A DNA stretch of 64,000 nt. It comes from Piscicola geometra. Taxonomy: Eukaryota; Annelida; Clitellata; Hirudinida; Piscicolidae. The stretch spans positions 6,829,003 to 6,893,002 of the forward strand of contig OX030965.1 in NCBI GenBank assembly GCA_943735955.1, read 5' to 3'. Positions 23,436 through 64,000 of this stretch are shown piece after piece (the first letter of the stretch is position 1; each line of letters starts with the position of its first letter). Made by a program: the position numbers and the translations under genes. The notes beneath the pieces were generated by a model. That model saw only the letters and a program-made list of their open reading frames with translations, was not told where the DNA came from and ran no database searches.

Positions 23436-26291
23436 ATGGAGGCGATATACAATGCCGCGGTGACCATCAAGCGTTTCCGAATGTTCCCGCTCTTCGAGGT
23501 GGCTCACTACATGCAGACGTGCATGTCCGTCAGGGACTACACCGTCACCATACACAAGTCCAACTACCGAAGTGGTCCGTGGCTTTTTGAATTCTTACAT
23601 TTTTTCAATTATTTATTTTTTTAATTATTAAATTTTAATTATTGAAGATAATCAATTTTTTGAAATGTATGTTTTTTAAATAAATTAATTTTTTATTTTT
23701 GAAAAAATTATACTTCATTAACTTTCAACTACTAATTTCTTTCAAGTATATTTCACCTGATCCATTTATTTCCTCTATATGCATATTAAAAAATTATTAT
23801 TTCCCCTACCTTCAAAAAAAATCTTTAAAACTAAAAAGATCCTTTTCCAGCCCACAATAACCCCCCTCCCCATTTTCTATTTCAAACCCCTACCCAGGCA
23901 ACCAGGAGTCGTTTTCGCAGGTGCATCCACTGGCCTCGTGGGTGAGTTGCATCCTCATGTGCTTTGCGGGCAGCTTCATCGGGAACTTCCTGCTCGGCGA
24001 ACCACTCATCACCCCCCTCCAACAAACCAACAACGTCCTCATCGTCACCATCGTCTGGTTGGTGGAGATTAGATGGTGGTGATGATGTTGTCGATGATTA
24101 TGATAACAATAATGAGGATTATAACAAAACAAAAAAAATATATTAATAATTATAATAATAAGGACAATAACATTTTTATTTCATGTTTGTATTAACTCTA
24201 TTATATTTAACTCTTTGAACAACTTAAAAACAAAAATGGCCACATCAACAACAACACCAAAAGCACCACCAACAAAAACAACAACCCCAACACCAAAACC
24301 ACCACACCAACAACAACCCCAACACAAAAAAACCCCACCAACACCACCAATGACACCAATACCACCACCAAGGTACCTGACGAACTACAGTCCATTTGAC
24401 TTGTACACCAAGTTGGTGAAGTTGTCGTTGGTGAAGTTGGTGCTGAACGTTCTGAAGGAGATCAGACGCGCCTCGAACATCGACCAAGGCATTCTCTTCG
24501 CTCTCAAGGTGGTGGTGATGATGATGATGTTGGTTGTGGTTGTGGTGGTGGTGATGATGGTGGTTGTGATGGTGGGGATGGTGGTGGTGGTGATGATGAT
24601 GGTGGTTGTGGTGGTGGTGGGGATGGTGGTGATGATGGTGGTTGTGGTGGTGGTGGTGATGATGGTGGTTGTGGTGGTGGTGGTGATGGTGGTGGGGATG
24701 GTGGTGATGATGGTGGTTGTGGTGGTTGTGGTGGTGGTGGTGATGATGGTGGTTGTGGTGGTGGTGGTGATGGTGGTTGTGGTGGTGGTGGTGGTGGTGG
24801 TGATGATGGTGGGGATGATGGTGGTGATGATGATGATTATATTGGCAGTGGCAATGATGCTGATGTAGACGTGGTTGTGAAGATGATATAACCAATAGTG
24901 TTAGTAGTGATAATGATGATGATGATCGGAATGGTGGAGGTGATGATAATGATTTGAGGAATATACTTTCATGCTCCCTCCATCACAGGTGATGCCAGAC
25001 TCCCAAATTATTCCTTTTGGCTTCGGAGTTCTGAAGGGTACCTTAACTCTACAACAACAACAATATTATTAATAATAATATCTATAAATTTTAGTATTCC
25101 TAATTTTACTTTATTTTTTATAGTGATTAAAAGTTCTCCGTTAGCATATCATTCAAACGAAATTAAAAATCATAGATTAATTAATAAAATTTAAATTCAA
25201 AATAATTTTCATGTGACCTTGACAGGTACCGCTACTAGCCACATGAAGGTCATCCACAGGTAATGAAAACACACATTCATTCATTCCTTCATCTTCCTTT
25301 CATCATTCCTTCTTTCCTCATTCATTCATTCCTCATTCCTTCTTTCTTCATTCATTCTTTTTCCCCTCCATCACTCGCAGACTCGTTTGTGGCGTGTGGC
25401 AGCCCTCATCCATTGAGATCCTCAACCCATCCATGTGCGTTGTCTTGCGCGTTATGACCATTATCATCATCATGAATACCATCTACATCTTCATCATCGT
25501 TATCATCATCACCCCCGCCATCACCATCATCATCATCACTATTATCATCATCATCACCACACAACCACATCATCGCCATTACACACAACATCACCAAAGG
25601 ATCACCAAGTCAAGCATGGTCGCCTCTGCACTCTTCCTCCTCTACCACCTCACCTCCTTCCCCATCTCGCTGCCCCTCCTCCATCTCTTCATCCTCCTCT
25701 TCCTCCTCCTCACTCGCCTCATCGACTTCTTCAAGTACGACCCCTACAAACCCGCCGAGAATCTCATTGGTGCGTGTTGTTGGTATTATTGTGAATATTA
25801 TTTTTTTTTATTATGGATATTATTATTATTGTTGTTATTTTTATTGTTGCTATTTAGATGATTTTGTTATTATTTGTATTATTGTCAAAAATGAAAAATG
25901 CAATCAACCCAGCCTACCAAGAAACCCAACCAATTATTACACTGACTATCTCCATCATCCATCTTCTTCATTCCATCACTACTTCTTCCTGTCATTCCAC
26001 CACCCACTCCACCCTCCACTCTCCAAACCATCCACTCTCCACTCCTCCCTCCACTGCACCATCCTCCTTCCTCCACTCTCCAAACCATCCACTCCACCCT
26101 CCTCCAATCCACTCTTCACTCCACCCGCCTTCCTTCACTCCAACCCTCCTCCACCTCCTCCAGGCTGCCTCCTGACCGGGGGCATTGGTGACTCCCTATC
26201 ACGTGCCCTCAAGGTCACTCGCAAGTACTTCAACCTCTCCTTCTATCTATCCGAGGAGGTGGATGGTGAAGGAAAGAAGAAGGAGGAATAG
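23436..26291 (+). CDS. TMEM38: Trimeric intracellular cation (TRIC) channel
   Basis: TRIC channels are ER/SR K+ channels that supply counter-ion current during Ca2+ release. Eight exons join in phase to 289 residues, the usual family length: 23436-23574, 23898-24057, 24373-24508, 24989-25037, 25226-25259, 25381-25434, 25600-25769 and 26164-26291. The N-terminus FRMFPLFEVAHYM matches the family MFPFFDIAHYL. LASWVSCILMCFAGSFIGNF corresponds to the first glycine-rich pore helix, where the usual GGG is AGS. KEIRR at about 128-132 is the family KEV motif region, keeping the Lys and the Arg four residues later that bind PIP2 in TRIC structures. GTATSH corresponds to the second glycine-rich segment. 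The C-terminus is short, charged and ends KKKEE. Introns 2 and 3 carry repeats. Invertebrates usually have one TRIC gene, so I do not assign type A or B. Confidence 0.92.
24218..24372 (+). repeat. A/C-rich ACAACACC-type repeat before TMEM38 exon 3
   Basis: Irregular ACC/ACA/CAA repeats run straight into the exon 3 acceptor (exon starts 24373). The other end of the intron, after the donor at 24058, is GGTGGTGATGATG-rich and complementary. Confidence 0.8.
24509..24845 (+). repeat. GGT/GAT trinucleotide array after the TMEM38 exon 3 donor
   Basis: G/T-rich units mixing GTGGTGGTG, GATGATGG and GGTTGTGG begin at the first base of the intron. The poly-Val/Met and poly-His frames here are artefacts. 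Confidence 0.93.
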
Positions 26292-29200
26292 TGGGGGGTG
26301 CTGATGATAATGATGATGGTGGTGATGATGACGATGTAGTAGTAGTGTTAGTGGCGGTAAATAGAGGTAGTTATAGGTAGAGGGTGGTAGTGATAAAAAT
26401 AGAAGTGGGTAGGGTGGTAAAGGAGCCTAGTTGGGGTGAGGGGATTAAGGGGGGGGGGTTGAGTAGGGGTTTAGTTGGTCGATTCAGGAAAGAGGTTAAA
26501 GATGGAGAGGTCATTAGTATTTGTTGATTTATAGGTCATTGGGTCATGGCTTGGGTTTTTAGTTCTTCCCAAACGGGATGAGCTTGTATCATCTGCATAA
26601 TTTCGATCGATTTTTCACTTCTTTTTTCTTCTTTCACTCCTTGCTGCTATTTCAAAGGTTATATATATCTCGCTCGTGCCATCACCTCATTTACAACGTC
26701 CTGTAACACTTTCATAATATATATATCAGAGTTCTTTTTGTGAATTTACATTTTCAAAATGAAATTGTACTAAGGAATATTGAATTAAAATTTTAACCTG
26801 GACTTTGAAACTCATTTTTAATCTATATACCCTGCTATAATGCACTGCTACACGTTATTATTTAAGAGTATTCTGCGCTGCTTAATTTTGCAAATTTATT
26901 CTCTATACCTCTTTCACTACCAAACCTTTTACAATGCCTTGAGATTATAGGATGATGAGGATGATGATGGTGGTGGTGATAATGATGATGGTGGTGATAA
27001 TGATGTTTATCGCATGCCTCAACACGTACACACCTTCGCATACACCTTTCTCGTGAGTGCACCAGTATTCATATGCATTTTGTTCTACTTTTTTGCTCTT
27101 TTTCAATGAATGATCCATTATTCTTATTCTTATCATCGTTATCATAACCTCAGTGCCTTACTCACACTCTGGCCACCACTGATCTCATCTCTTGACGCTT
27201 AGTAACTTAAACTTTATTATTACTATGAAATAATTGAATAAACATTTGTTTATGATTATTATGTTTATTTATTATTTTACGATTTTTTTCTGCGAGTTTT
27301 TGTTGCTAGTATTTGAAGATAGTATTGCTTGTGTGCATTATTTCGTTGCCTTTGTTGCATCATTATCATCGTTTTTATTATTATTATTTTAATGAAGATG
27401 ATGATGACTTTTATTATTATTATGATTTTTATTTATTTAATGATTATGATGATTACTATTATTATTATGTTATGATAATGATTATTGTGTCTTGGAGTTT
27501 AGCTTCCTAGATTTGCTCAATCCTGTGTGTTGCTTAAGTGTTGTTGTGGTGTTGTGGTGGTGGTGTTGTGGTAGTGGTGTTGTGGTGGTGGTGTTGTGGT
27601 AGTGGTGTTGTGGTAGTGGTGTTGTGGTGGTGGTGTTGTGGTGATGTTGTGGTAGTGGTGTTGTAGTGGTGGTGTTGTGGTAGTGGTGTTGTTGTGGTGG
27701 TGTTGTGGTAGTGGTAGTGGTGTTGTTGTGGTGGTGTTGTGGTAGTGGTGTTGTGGTAGTGGTGTTGTGGTGGTGTTGTGGTAGTGGTGGTGTTGTGGTG
27801 GTGTTGTGGTGGTGGTGTTGTGGTGGTGTTGTGGTGGTGGTTTTGTTGTAGTGGTGGTGTTGTGGTAGTGGTGTTGTAGTGGTGGTGTTGTGGTAGTGGT
27901 GTTGATGTGGTAGTGTTGAGGTGTGGTAGGTTATGGTTATTGAGTTGTTGAGATGCTGGTGAAATGAAGATTCTGTGAAGATTTATTCTTTAAATCCGAC
28001 TGAAATGGCTTCTAATTGAAGAATCTTTACGGTAACTTAAAACAAGCTATTTAATCAAGTAAGTACATTCTCCAGGTAGAACTAGAAAAGTATTGCTAAA
28101 AAAATAATAGTATGGTGGTACGATAATGTGGCGTGGCAGTGGAATGGAGCTCTGGCGTGGCGGTAGATGGTGGCGGAATAGTTGTGTGGCTAGGTGGTGT
28201 GTGGGTGACCGGGTAGCATGGTGGCTTGATCGGAATAGGATGACAGTGCAACATGACAATGTGGTCGTGACAGGGTAGCATGGTGGTGATGATGACGAGA
28301 ATGGTTTAGGCAGGCTGCTTAACGATTTGATGTAATCAAATACACTGCTCAGATGAGGAAGAAAATGATTAACTATATAAAAATACAAATAATAATAAGT
28401 GAGTTTGTAGCGCTTCATTTGTAAAGTTGTTCTGAACGAAGAGTAAGGCACGATGATGTGGTATTTAAAACCTAAAAAGACATACAATTGTAATACACAT
28501 ACAAACAAACAAACAAAAAGACATTAACACAGGCACACACATACACGTAAACATGCAATTAAGGTCCACACATACAATGACGAACATTCACGTATACACA
28601 ACGAAAGGCACACAAATGGAACTGTGGTAGTGTGGAAAAAGCATGAGAAAGATTAAAGCTGAAATGCTGAACGTGGAATAAATTAATGAAAAATGTTTTT
28701 TAAACATTTTAATCGCCAGGTGGCTACGTCAATTGACTAACTAATAATTGCTGATTACTTGAATTAAATGTAATGACTAGCGTGAAAGTGGTAATGATGG
28801 TGACACGGAAAAAATAATTGTTATAATAAAATTTGAAATATAAATTATATTATTACATATGTATGACAAAACATTTAAAACGAATCAGAAAAAGTAGTCG
28901 ATGTATTGATTCACATGGCAATATCAATGCACGCCGCCTGATGATACCTAAATTAGTTGATTAATTGGAAAATTAATTAAGTAAATAAAGTCAAAAAGTT
29001 GAACGCTACCTGTAATATATATATATATTATTGTATTTTAAAAAAATAAATAACTATTTTAATACGAATAAATAAGTATAGAAAAACATAGAGAATTAGA
29101 AGGGTTGTGGTGGAGGTGTGTGAATAAAGTAACCACATTGATAATGCTGGAGAAGGATGGATGGAATAAGGTTGAGAAAACATGGTGGATGAGAGTGAAG

Positions 29201-29465
29201 GAATGAAAAAGAAGAAATGATAAAGGGTTTGTCAATAACCTTGGAATAATCTTGAGCACCCCTGTAACGAACAAGACTACTGAAGGCGATAATTTTAAAA
29301 TTTGAGTAAAGTCAAGTTGAACAGACCCAAAATGGCAAAGAACCGAAAATCGTATAAAAGTTAAATTAAATATTGAAAATAAAATAAAGCTGTGTGGTTG
29401 TAGAGAAAGTATAATGTAAGAGTTTAGACGTGATTTGCATTCCTGATTTGAATTACTTGAAAATA
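26292..29465. other. Intergenic region between TMEM38 and STIMATE (tail-to-tail)
   Basis: The 3.2 kb between the two stop codons has no supportable exon. It holds 26295-26340 GAT/GGT repeats, a large GTGGTGTTGTGG array (27535-27925), and AT-rich unique sequence. AATAAA at 27237-27242 is a distant candidate poly(A) signal for TMEM38. Confidence 0.6.
27535..27925. repeat. G/T-only minisatellite (GTGGTGTTGTGGTA type)
   Basis: Irregular 12- to 18-bp units built from GTGGTGTTGTGG and GTAGTG. The plus strand is almost free of C over about 390 bp. It is intergenic, not clearly tied to a splice site. Confidence 0.92.
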
Positions 29466-31392
29466 CTATAGTAAATTGTCAACGATCGTCTTAGTATCAT
29501 CATCATCGTCGTCGTCATCATTATCAGCAGCAGCAGCATCATTACCACCACCACCACCACCGGTTGTTCTTTCATGCATGACGAAACAATTCTTCCTTCC
29601 ATTTCCCGCCATGCGGGCCGTAGTGGGATCATTACTAGCATCAACATCCGCCTCTTCTTCCTCAGCATCATTGAAAAGATGGTAGTGTCGGTGGTGGTTT
29701 GTGGAGGGGGAGGAGGCGTGGTGGTGGTGGAGTTTGAGGTAGTTGTCTGTCACCCAGAAGATGAAAGCCTGTCGTGATGGGGGGAAGGGGTGTGGGATGG
29801 ATGGTAAAAGGGGTGGGTAAGATGAGAAGGGGTGTGGGATGCATGATAGAAGGTGATGGTTGTGGTGAAAGGGGAAAATGCTCAGGTTGAAAGACAAGCT
29901 ATAATATTTGAAACAACTTTCATTTTGAAAAGTGATCTAGCCAACCATCATCATCATCACCACCCCCATCATCATCATCATCATCATCAACATGATCATC
30001 ATCATCACCCCCCCCCCCCTACATTGACGACCAAAGGCACGAGGAACATCACGAGGAAGAGTTCAAGCGCTGCATTCGAAGTGGCTGACAACATCCAAGA
30101 GGAGAGCTGGTGGTGGTGATGATGATGATGGTGGTGGTGAAGGTAGTGATGATGCTGGTGGTTATGATGATGGTGGTGATGATGATGATGATAGTGATGA
30201 TGATGTAAGTGATGATGGTTATGAGAATGGTGGTGATGATGATGATGGCGGTGATGTAATTAATATTGATAACGATGGTTAGAATGATGTAAGAATAATT
30301 ATTTGCTAACATATTCAAAGAAGCGAAAAGCCAAAAAATAGTAAAAATTGAAAATATATCAAACCCCTAAATCCCTAACACCCCTCCCCCCCATCATCAC
30401 ACCCCCCTCAGCCATGCACCTTGGTCCAGAAGGGCAGAAGAGTCAGTAGGGTGATCAAGACCTTCTCGACCACAATCACCAAGACGTAAATGATGCATTG
30501 GTAGAACCAGCAAGTGCAAGCCAGGGGTGGGTCTGTGAGTGGGTAGAGTTGTGGTGGTGGTAAGATGGAAGGATGGGAGAGGAATGATCATCATCAGCAT
30601 CTCCATCATCATCATCATCATTATCATCCCCATCATCATTATCATCAATACTAAAAATAGTTTACCATAGTTTCCAAAGAGCAGCATTCGATAGTTCTTT
30701 CTGACAATCACCCACAAGCACACCTTCAAACACACGCAGATGAAGAACAACCCTATGGTTGAGTCTAGCATGAAACTAATTATGTACCTGCAGAAGCAAA
30801 AAGGGGGATGTGGGTTGCTTTTTTGGAAAGATTATTAATTAAAAATATAATTAAAATTTTCAATAAATTTAATTTTCAATTTTGAGATTTCAAAAGCGAT
30901 GAAGAATTGGCTGCTTTTCAGCCGCCTCACCAACCAAGTGCATGGATCTCCACTGAAGAGAGCCTCAGAGAGGTAGACGTTTGCTGTGTGGATAACGCCT
31001 GCTCCTACTGCTTGTTTTGAGGTGTCTAACCACCTTTGAAAATTTAAACAGCATTAAAGATTAATGACTAATCGATTTTTTATTAAATTTTCAAAGTAAT
31101 ATTTGTTGAGCTATTCTAACTCACCATGTTTTCCAAGGCCTTCGTGTTTTTAATGGCTCACAATAACGTTTCACTGTGGAAAAAAATGAGGAAAAAAATT
31201 AATACAATAAAAAAGTATATATTCCATAATATAGATCCATATGACATTAAAATAGTTTGATTTACCTATTAAGGCACTGAATGCGATAGCGGCTAGAGAA
31301 GCTTGAACAAAAATGCCCAGTGGTCCTGTGAGCGACCCATGGATGCAGTGAGTGGCTGTTTGGTTTGAGGGAGCCAATGTACTTGTCTCCAT
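29466..31392 (-). CDS. STIMATE: STIMATE (TMEM110) homologue, ER-resident STIM activator
   Basis: STIMATE is a multi-pass ER protein that promotes STIM1 activation at ER-plasma membrane junctions. Seven minus-strand exons join in phase to 295 residues (human 294): 31392-31266, 31173-31134, 31033-30935, 30787-30666, 30532-30420, 30106-30023 and 29768-29466. Family matches in order: GPLGIFVQASLAAIAFSALI, RRPWKTWWLDTSKQAVGAG, HTANVYLSE, GDPCTWYIISFMLDSTIGLF, FGNYDPPL, FYQCIIYVLVIVVEKVLI, LFLVMFLVPLVVN and FIFWVTDNYLKL. Four or five membrane segments are visible. The C-terminal tail is His/Ser-rich, then acidic (AEEEEADVDASND), then a poly-Asp stretch, in place of the Lys-rich vertebrate tail; codon repeats there (GGTGGT, GATGAC) look like repeat expansion inside coding sequence. 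The start is 384 bp from the divergent polycystin-like gene. Confidence 0.94.
29941..30018 (-). repeat. CAT/CCC repeats after the STIMATE exon 6 donor (sense strand G-rich)
   Basis: The plus strand reads (CAT)n followed by a C run, so the STIMATE sense strand begins this intron with a G run and GATGATGATG. The other end of the intron (29769-29850) is C-rich on the sense strand. Confidence 0.85.
30107..30255 (-). repeat. GGTGAT repeats before STIMATE exon 6 (sense strand C/A-rich)
   Basis: Plus-strand GGTGGTGATGATGATG means that the sense strand reads CATCATCACCACCACCAG into the exon 6 acceptor. Confidence 0.88.
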
Positions 31393-31776
31393 ATTTTAGC
31401 CAATAACTCAGGCTAATATCTTGGACTTTCTCTGAGTTTCAAATGAAGTTGTTCAATCTTGAAAAAAAATTTAAATGTTATTCTGACGTAGAAAAAATCT
31501 AATAAATGATGAATTCTAAAACTCCGCGAATGAGTTAAATACAGTGTTAAAAGTTTGATAAAATTATAAAAGTAAACAAAGTTTAAAAACATGTATTAAA
31601 ATTGAAAAATTAAACTATAACAATGTTTTATAAATTTTTCTTTTGAAAAATTAAATTTATATAAAAATCAGTTGTAAAATTTATTTAATATCCAAATAAC
31701 TTAGATTCTTCTGATACGTAAAACGATTCCGCCATTTAAACTTTAAATTATGAAACTCTACTGCTAACGAATTTAA
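31393..31776. promoter_or_regulatory. Bidirectional promoter interval between STIMATE and the polycystin-like gene
   Basis: The start codons of the two divergent genes are 384 bp apart, so both promoters and 5' UTRs must share this AT-rich interval unless an unseen 5' exon exists. I see no clear TATA box with fixed spacing and no repeat array here, in contrast to the surrounding introns. Confidence 0.4.
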
Positions 31777-62231
<30,455 letters not shown>

Positions 62232-62660
62232 TGACTCGAAGTTGAAGTTTCAAAGAATTATTTCGATTTTGTATAATTTAATTTTTGATTGTGAATTTTA
62301 TGTTAATGCAACATATTTTAGCAAATGTCAAAAACTATAAAAATATTTAACATCAATAAAGTTTTGCAATAAACTTTTAAATTTTGTGTTTATGAATAAA
62401 TCGTTATGTAACTGGTTGATGGGGAAGTTAGTCGTACCCTTAATTTCCAAATGATTTTTCATTAACTTTCGTAAAGCGATTTATAAAACTATGCTAGGTC
62501 TTACATTAAAAAGCCATACAGGTTCATTTATTATTATTTATTTTACAATGTATTTTTATTTTATACGATATAGTTTTGACCTTGTCTACAGACTCTGTAG
62601 TACAGAGTCATTTAATTATGAATTTAGATAACAATATTTAATTGTGAAAATATTTTTTAG
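62232..62660 (+). other. Polycystin 3' flank and NDUFV1 upstream region
   Basis: AATAAA at 62355-62360 lies 124 bp after the polycystin stop and is followed by a T-rich run. The first coding exon of NDUFV1 (start codon) is expected here or in this exon's 5' neighbourhood; I could not fix it. A short pyrimidine tract ending at 62660 is the acceptor used below. Confidence 0.6.
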
Positions 62661-63829
62661 ATTTAAAGTTTGGGAGGCAGCTTTTAAGAGGAGCATGCAG
62701 ACTTATGAGTGGTGAAGCCGCTGCTCCCTACAAGGTTTGCCAGAATATTTATAAATCATCAGGTTCAAGAAAAATCAATTAAATAAAAAAAATTGAAATA
62801 ATATTTTTATTGAAAACCTTATTTCTGAACAGAACAGTTCTTTGAAGGATGAAGACAGAGTGTTCACAAACCTGTATGGAAGGCATGACTGGAAGCTTAA
62901 GGGAGCTATGCAAAGGGTCTCACTTAGCAAAAAAATTATTTCCCGCTTTAAAAAATGAAAAAATAGTTAAAAATTTAAATAAATTCTTTGATAAACTATT
63001 ATTTCCCACTTCACAAAATTTAAAAATCTTTATAAATCTAACTAATTTCCAAAGTATTTTGTTCATCTTTTGAATGCCAATTAACATCAAGGTGCTTCTA
63101 CACACACACACAAATACACACACACACTCACACACACACATGCACCATCCATCCAACCAACAGGGGGACTGGTACAAGACGAAGGAGATCATCCTGAAGG
63201 GGCCTATGTGGATCCAGGAAGAGGTGCTCTTCCTTTAAGCCATCATTTAATTATTTATTCATTTTGTTAACAAATAAATTTAATAACCATTATTTATTCA
63301 TGATTATAAATGCTAGTTAAAATTTATAAATATTTTCTCAATACCCACACAATTCCTCACCTCACCTCTCAAAGGTTAAGAAGTCAGGCCTGAGAGGTCG
63401 TGGTGGGGCAGGCTTTCCCACTGGAATGAAGTGGAGCTTCATGAACAAGCCCAATGATGGAAGGTCACCACTACTATCATAATCATCACCACTACTACTA
63501 TTACTATCATCACCAACACAACTAATTTCAACCCCACTTCATCAACCCAATCCAATCACCCAAATCCATTAAACCACACCCATACATATTCCCTTACCGC
63601 CCCCCCCCCCTCCTTACCAATCAACCCAATCTAATCCCTAAAACCATTTGAGACCCTCCCCCCCATATATTCCACTTCACTCTCTGACCAATCAGACCTC
63701 GTTACTTGGTCGTCAACGGCGACGAGGGTGAGCCGGGCACATGCAAGGACCGGGAGATCCTCAGACACGACCCACACAAACTCATCGAGGGCTGTCTCAT
63801 CGCCGGGGCATCGATGGGCGCTTGTGCTG
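62661..63829 (+). CDS. NDUFV1: NADH:ubiquinone oxidoreductase flavoprotein 1 (complex I 51 kDa), 5' part
   Basis: NDUFV1 binds FMN and NADH and is the electron entry point of mitochondrial complex I. Five exons join in phase: 62661-62734, 62833-62916, 63164-63223, 63375-63463 and 63696-63829; the gene continues past the window end. The first exon encodes an Arg-rich, acid-free stretch ([20 protein letters not shown]) that aligns with the mitochondrial targeting region, so the initiator Met is probably in an unlocated exon upstream; an ATG at 62705 is the only one visible in frame. Then come [32 protein letters not shown], the NADH/FMN-binding loop [38 protein letters not shown] and [16 protein letters not shown]. 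The family usually has NADEGEPGT; Gly replaces Ala here. The iron-sulfur cysteines lie beyond the window. Confidence 0.95.
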
Positions 63830-64000
63830 GTCGGTTGGTTGGTCGGGGAAGGGGAAGGTAGGTGGATTGGCGAGAAATTGAAACGTGTGGCTGGGTGGGG
63901 GAGGGGGAGAATTGAAAAACAACAGTATTTTTGAGATATAAATTTAGTTTTTTATATAAATTTTTTTTATTACCCCAAGTACCATGCATTACTCATCATC
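63830..64000 (+). other. Start of the next NDUFV1 intron
   Basis: G/T-rich GGTTGGTTGG and GGGGAAGG repeats follow the donor, then AT-rich sequence to the window end. No further exon is seen. Confidence 0.6.

Noticed and set aside
28047..28508. 153-residue minus-strand frame between TMEM38 and STIMATE
   Set aside because: Low-complexity and Ser/Pro-rich, with no family resemblance or splice support.

Overview
The window reads as nuclear DNA of an invertebrate animal. It is AT-rich, and its genes are cut into many exons by GT-AG introns. Simple repeats and minisatellites are dense, and the recognisable proteins are metazoan: IFT80, a TRIC channel (TMEM38), STIMATE, a polycystin-1-like protein and NDUFV1. 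I cannot place the phylum from the sequence. Gene models were built by hand from splice signals, reading phase and remembered family sequences. Exon phases close without a frame break in every complete multi-exon model.

Layout. 50-849 (+): last exons of a small single-pass membrane protein that begins off the left edge. 2493-4759 (-) and 9137-11458 (+): two head-to-head paralogues (487 and 488 residues) of a type II membrane protein with a glycosyltransferase-like layout. They form a large inverted duplication around a 4.4 kb AT-rich spacer that holds a 30-bp tandem array. 12757-13197 (-): an unrecognised four-pass membrane protein. 15460-23036 (+): IFT80, 18 exons, 754 residues. 23436-26291 (+): TMEM38 (TRIC), 8 exons, 289 residues. 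29466-31392 (-): STIMATE, 7 exons, 295 residues. 31777-62231 (+): a short-ectodomain polycystin-1-like protein, 34 exons, 1720 residues. It fills 30 kb because two of its introns hold minisatellites of about 11.6 kb (27-bp unit) and 5.9 kb (39-bp unit). 62661 onward (+): the 5' part of NDUFV1, which runs off the right edge.

Themes. STIMATE and the polycystin start 384 bp apart in divergent orientation, next to the TRIC channel, so three genes linked to calcium handling sit together. IFT80 and the polycystin both belong to cilium biology. The most unusual signal is in the introns. Many carry G/T-rich tandem repeats just after the 5' splice site and C/A-rich repeats just before the 3' splice site, and the two ends are complementary on the sense strand. 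The arrangement flips with STIMATE on the minus strand, so it follows transcription. A second strong signal is patchy near-identity between the inverted paralogues, with sharp breaks inside exons, as expected of gene conversion.
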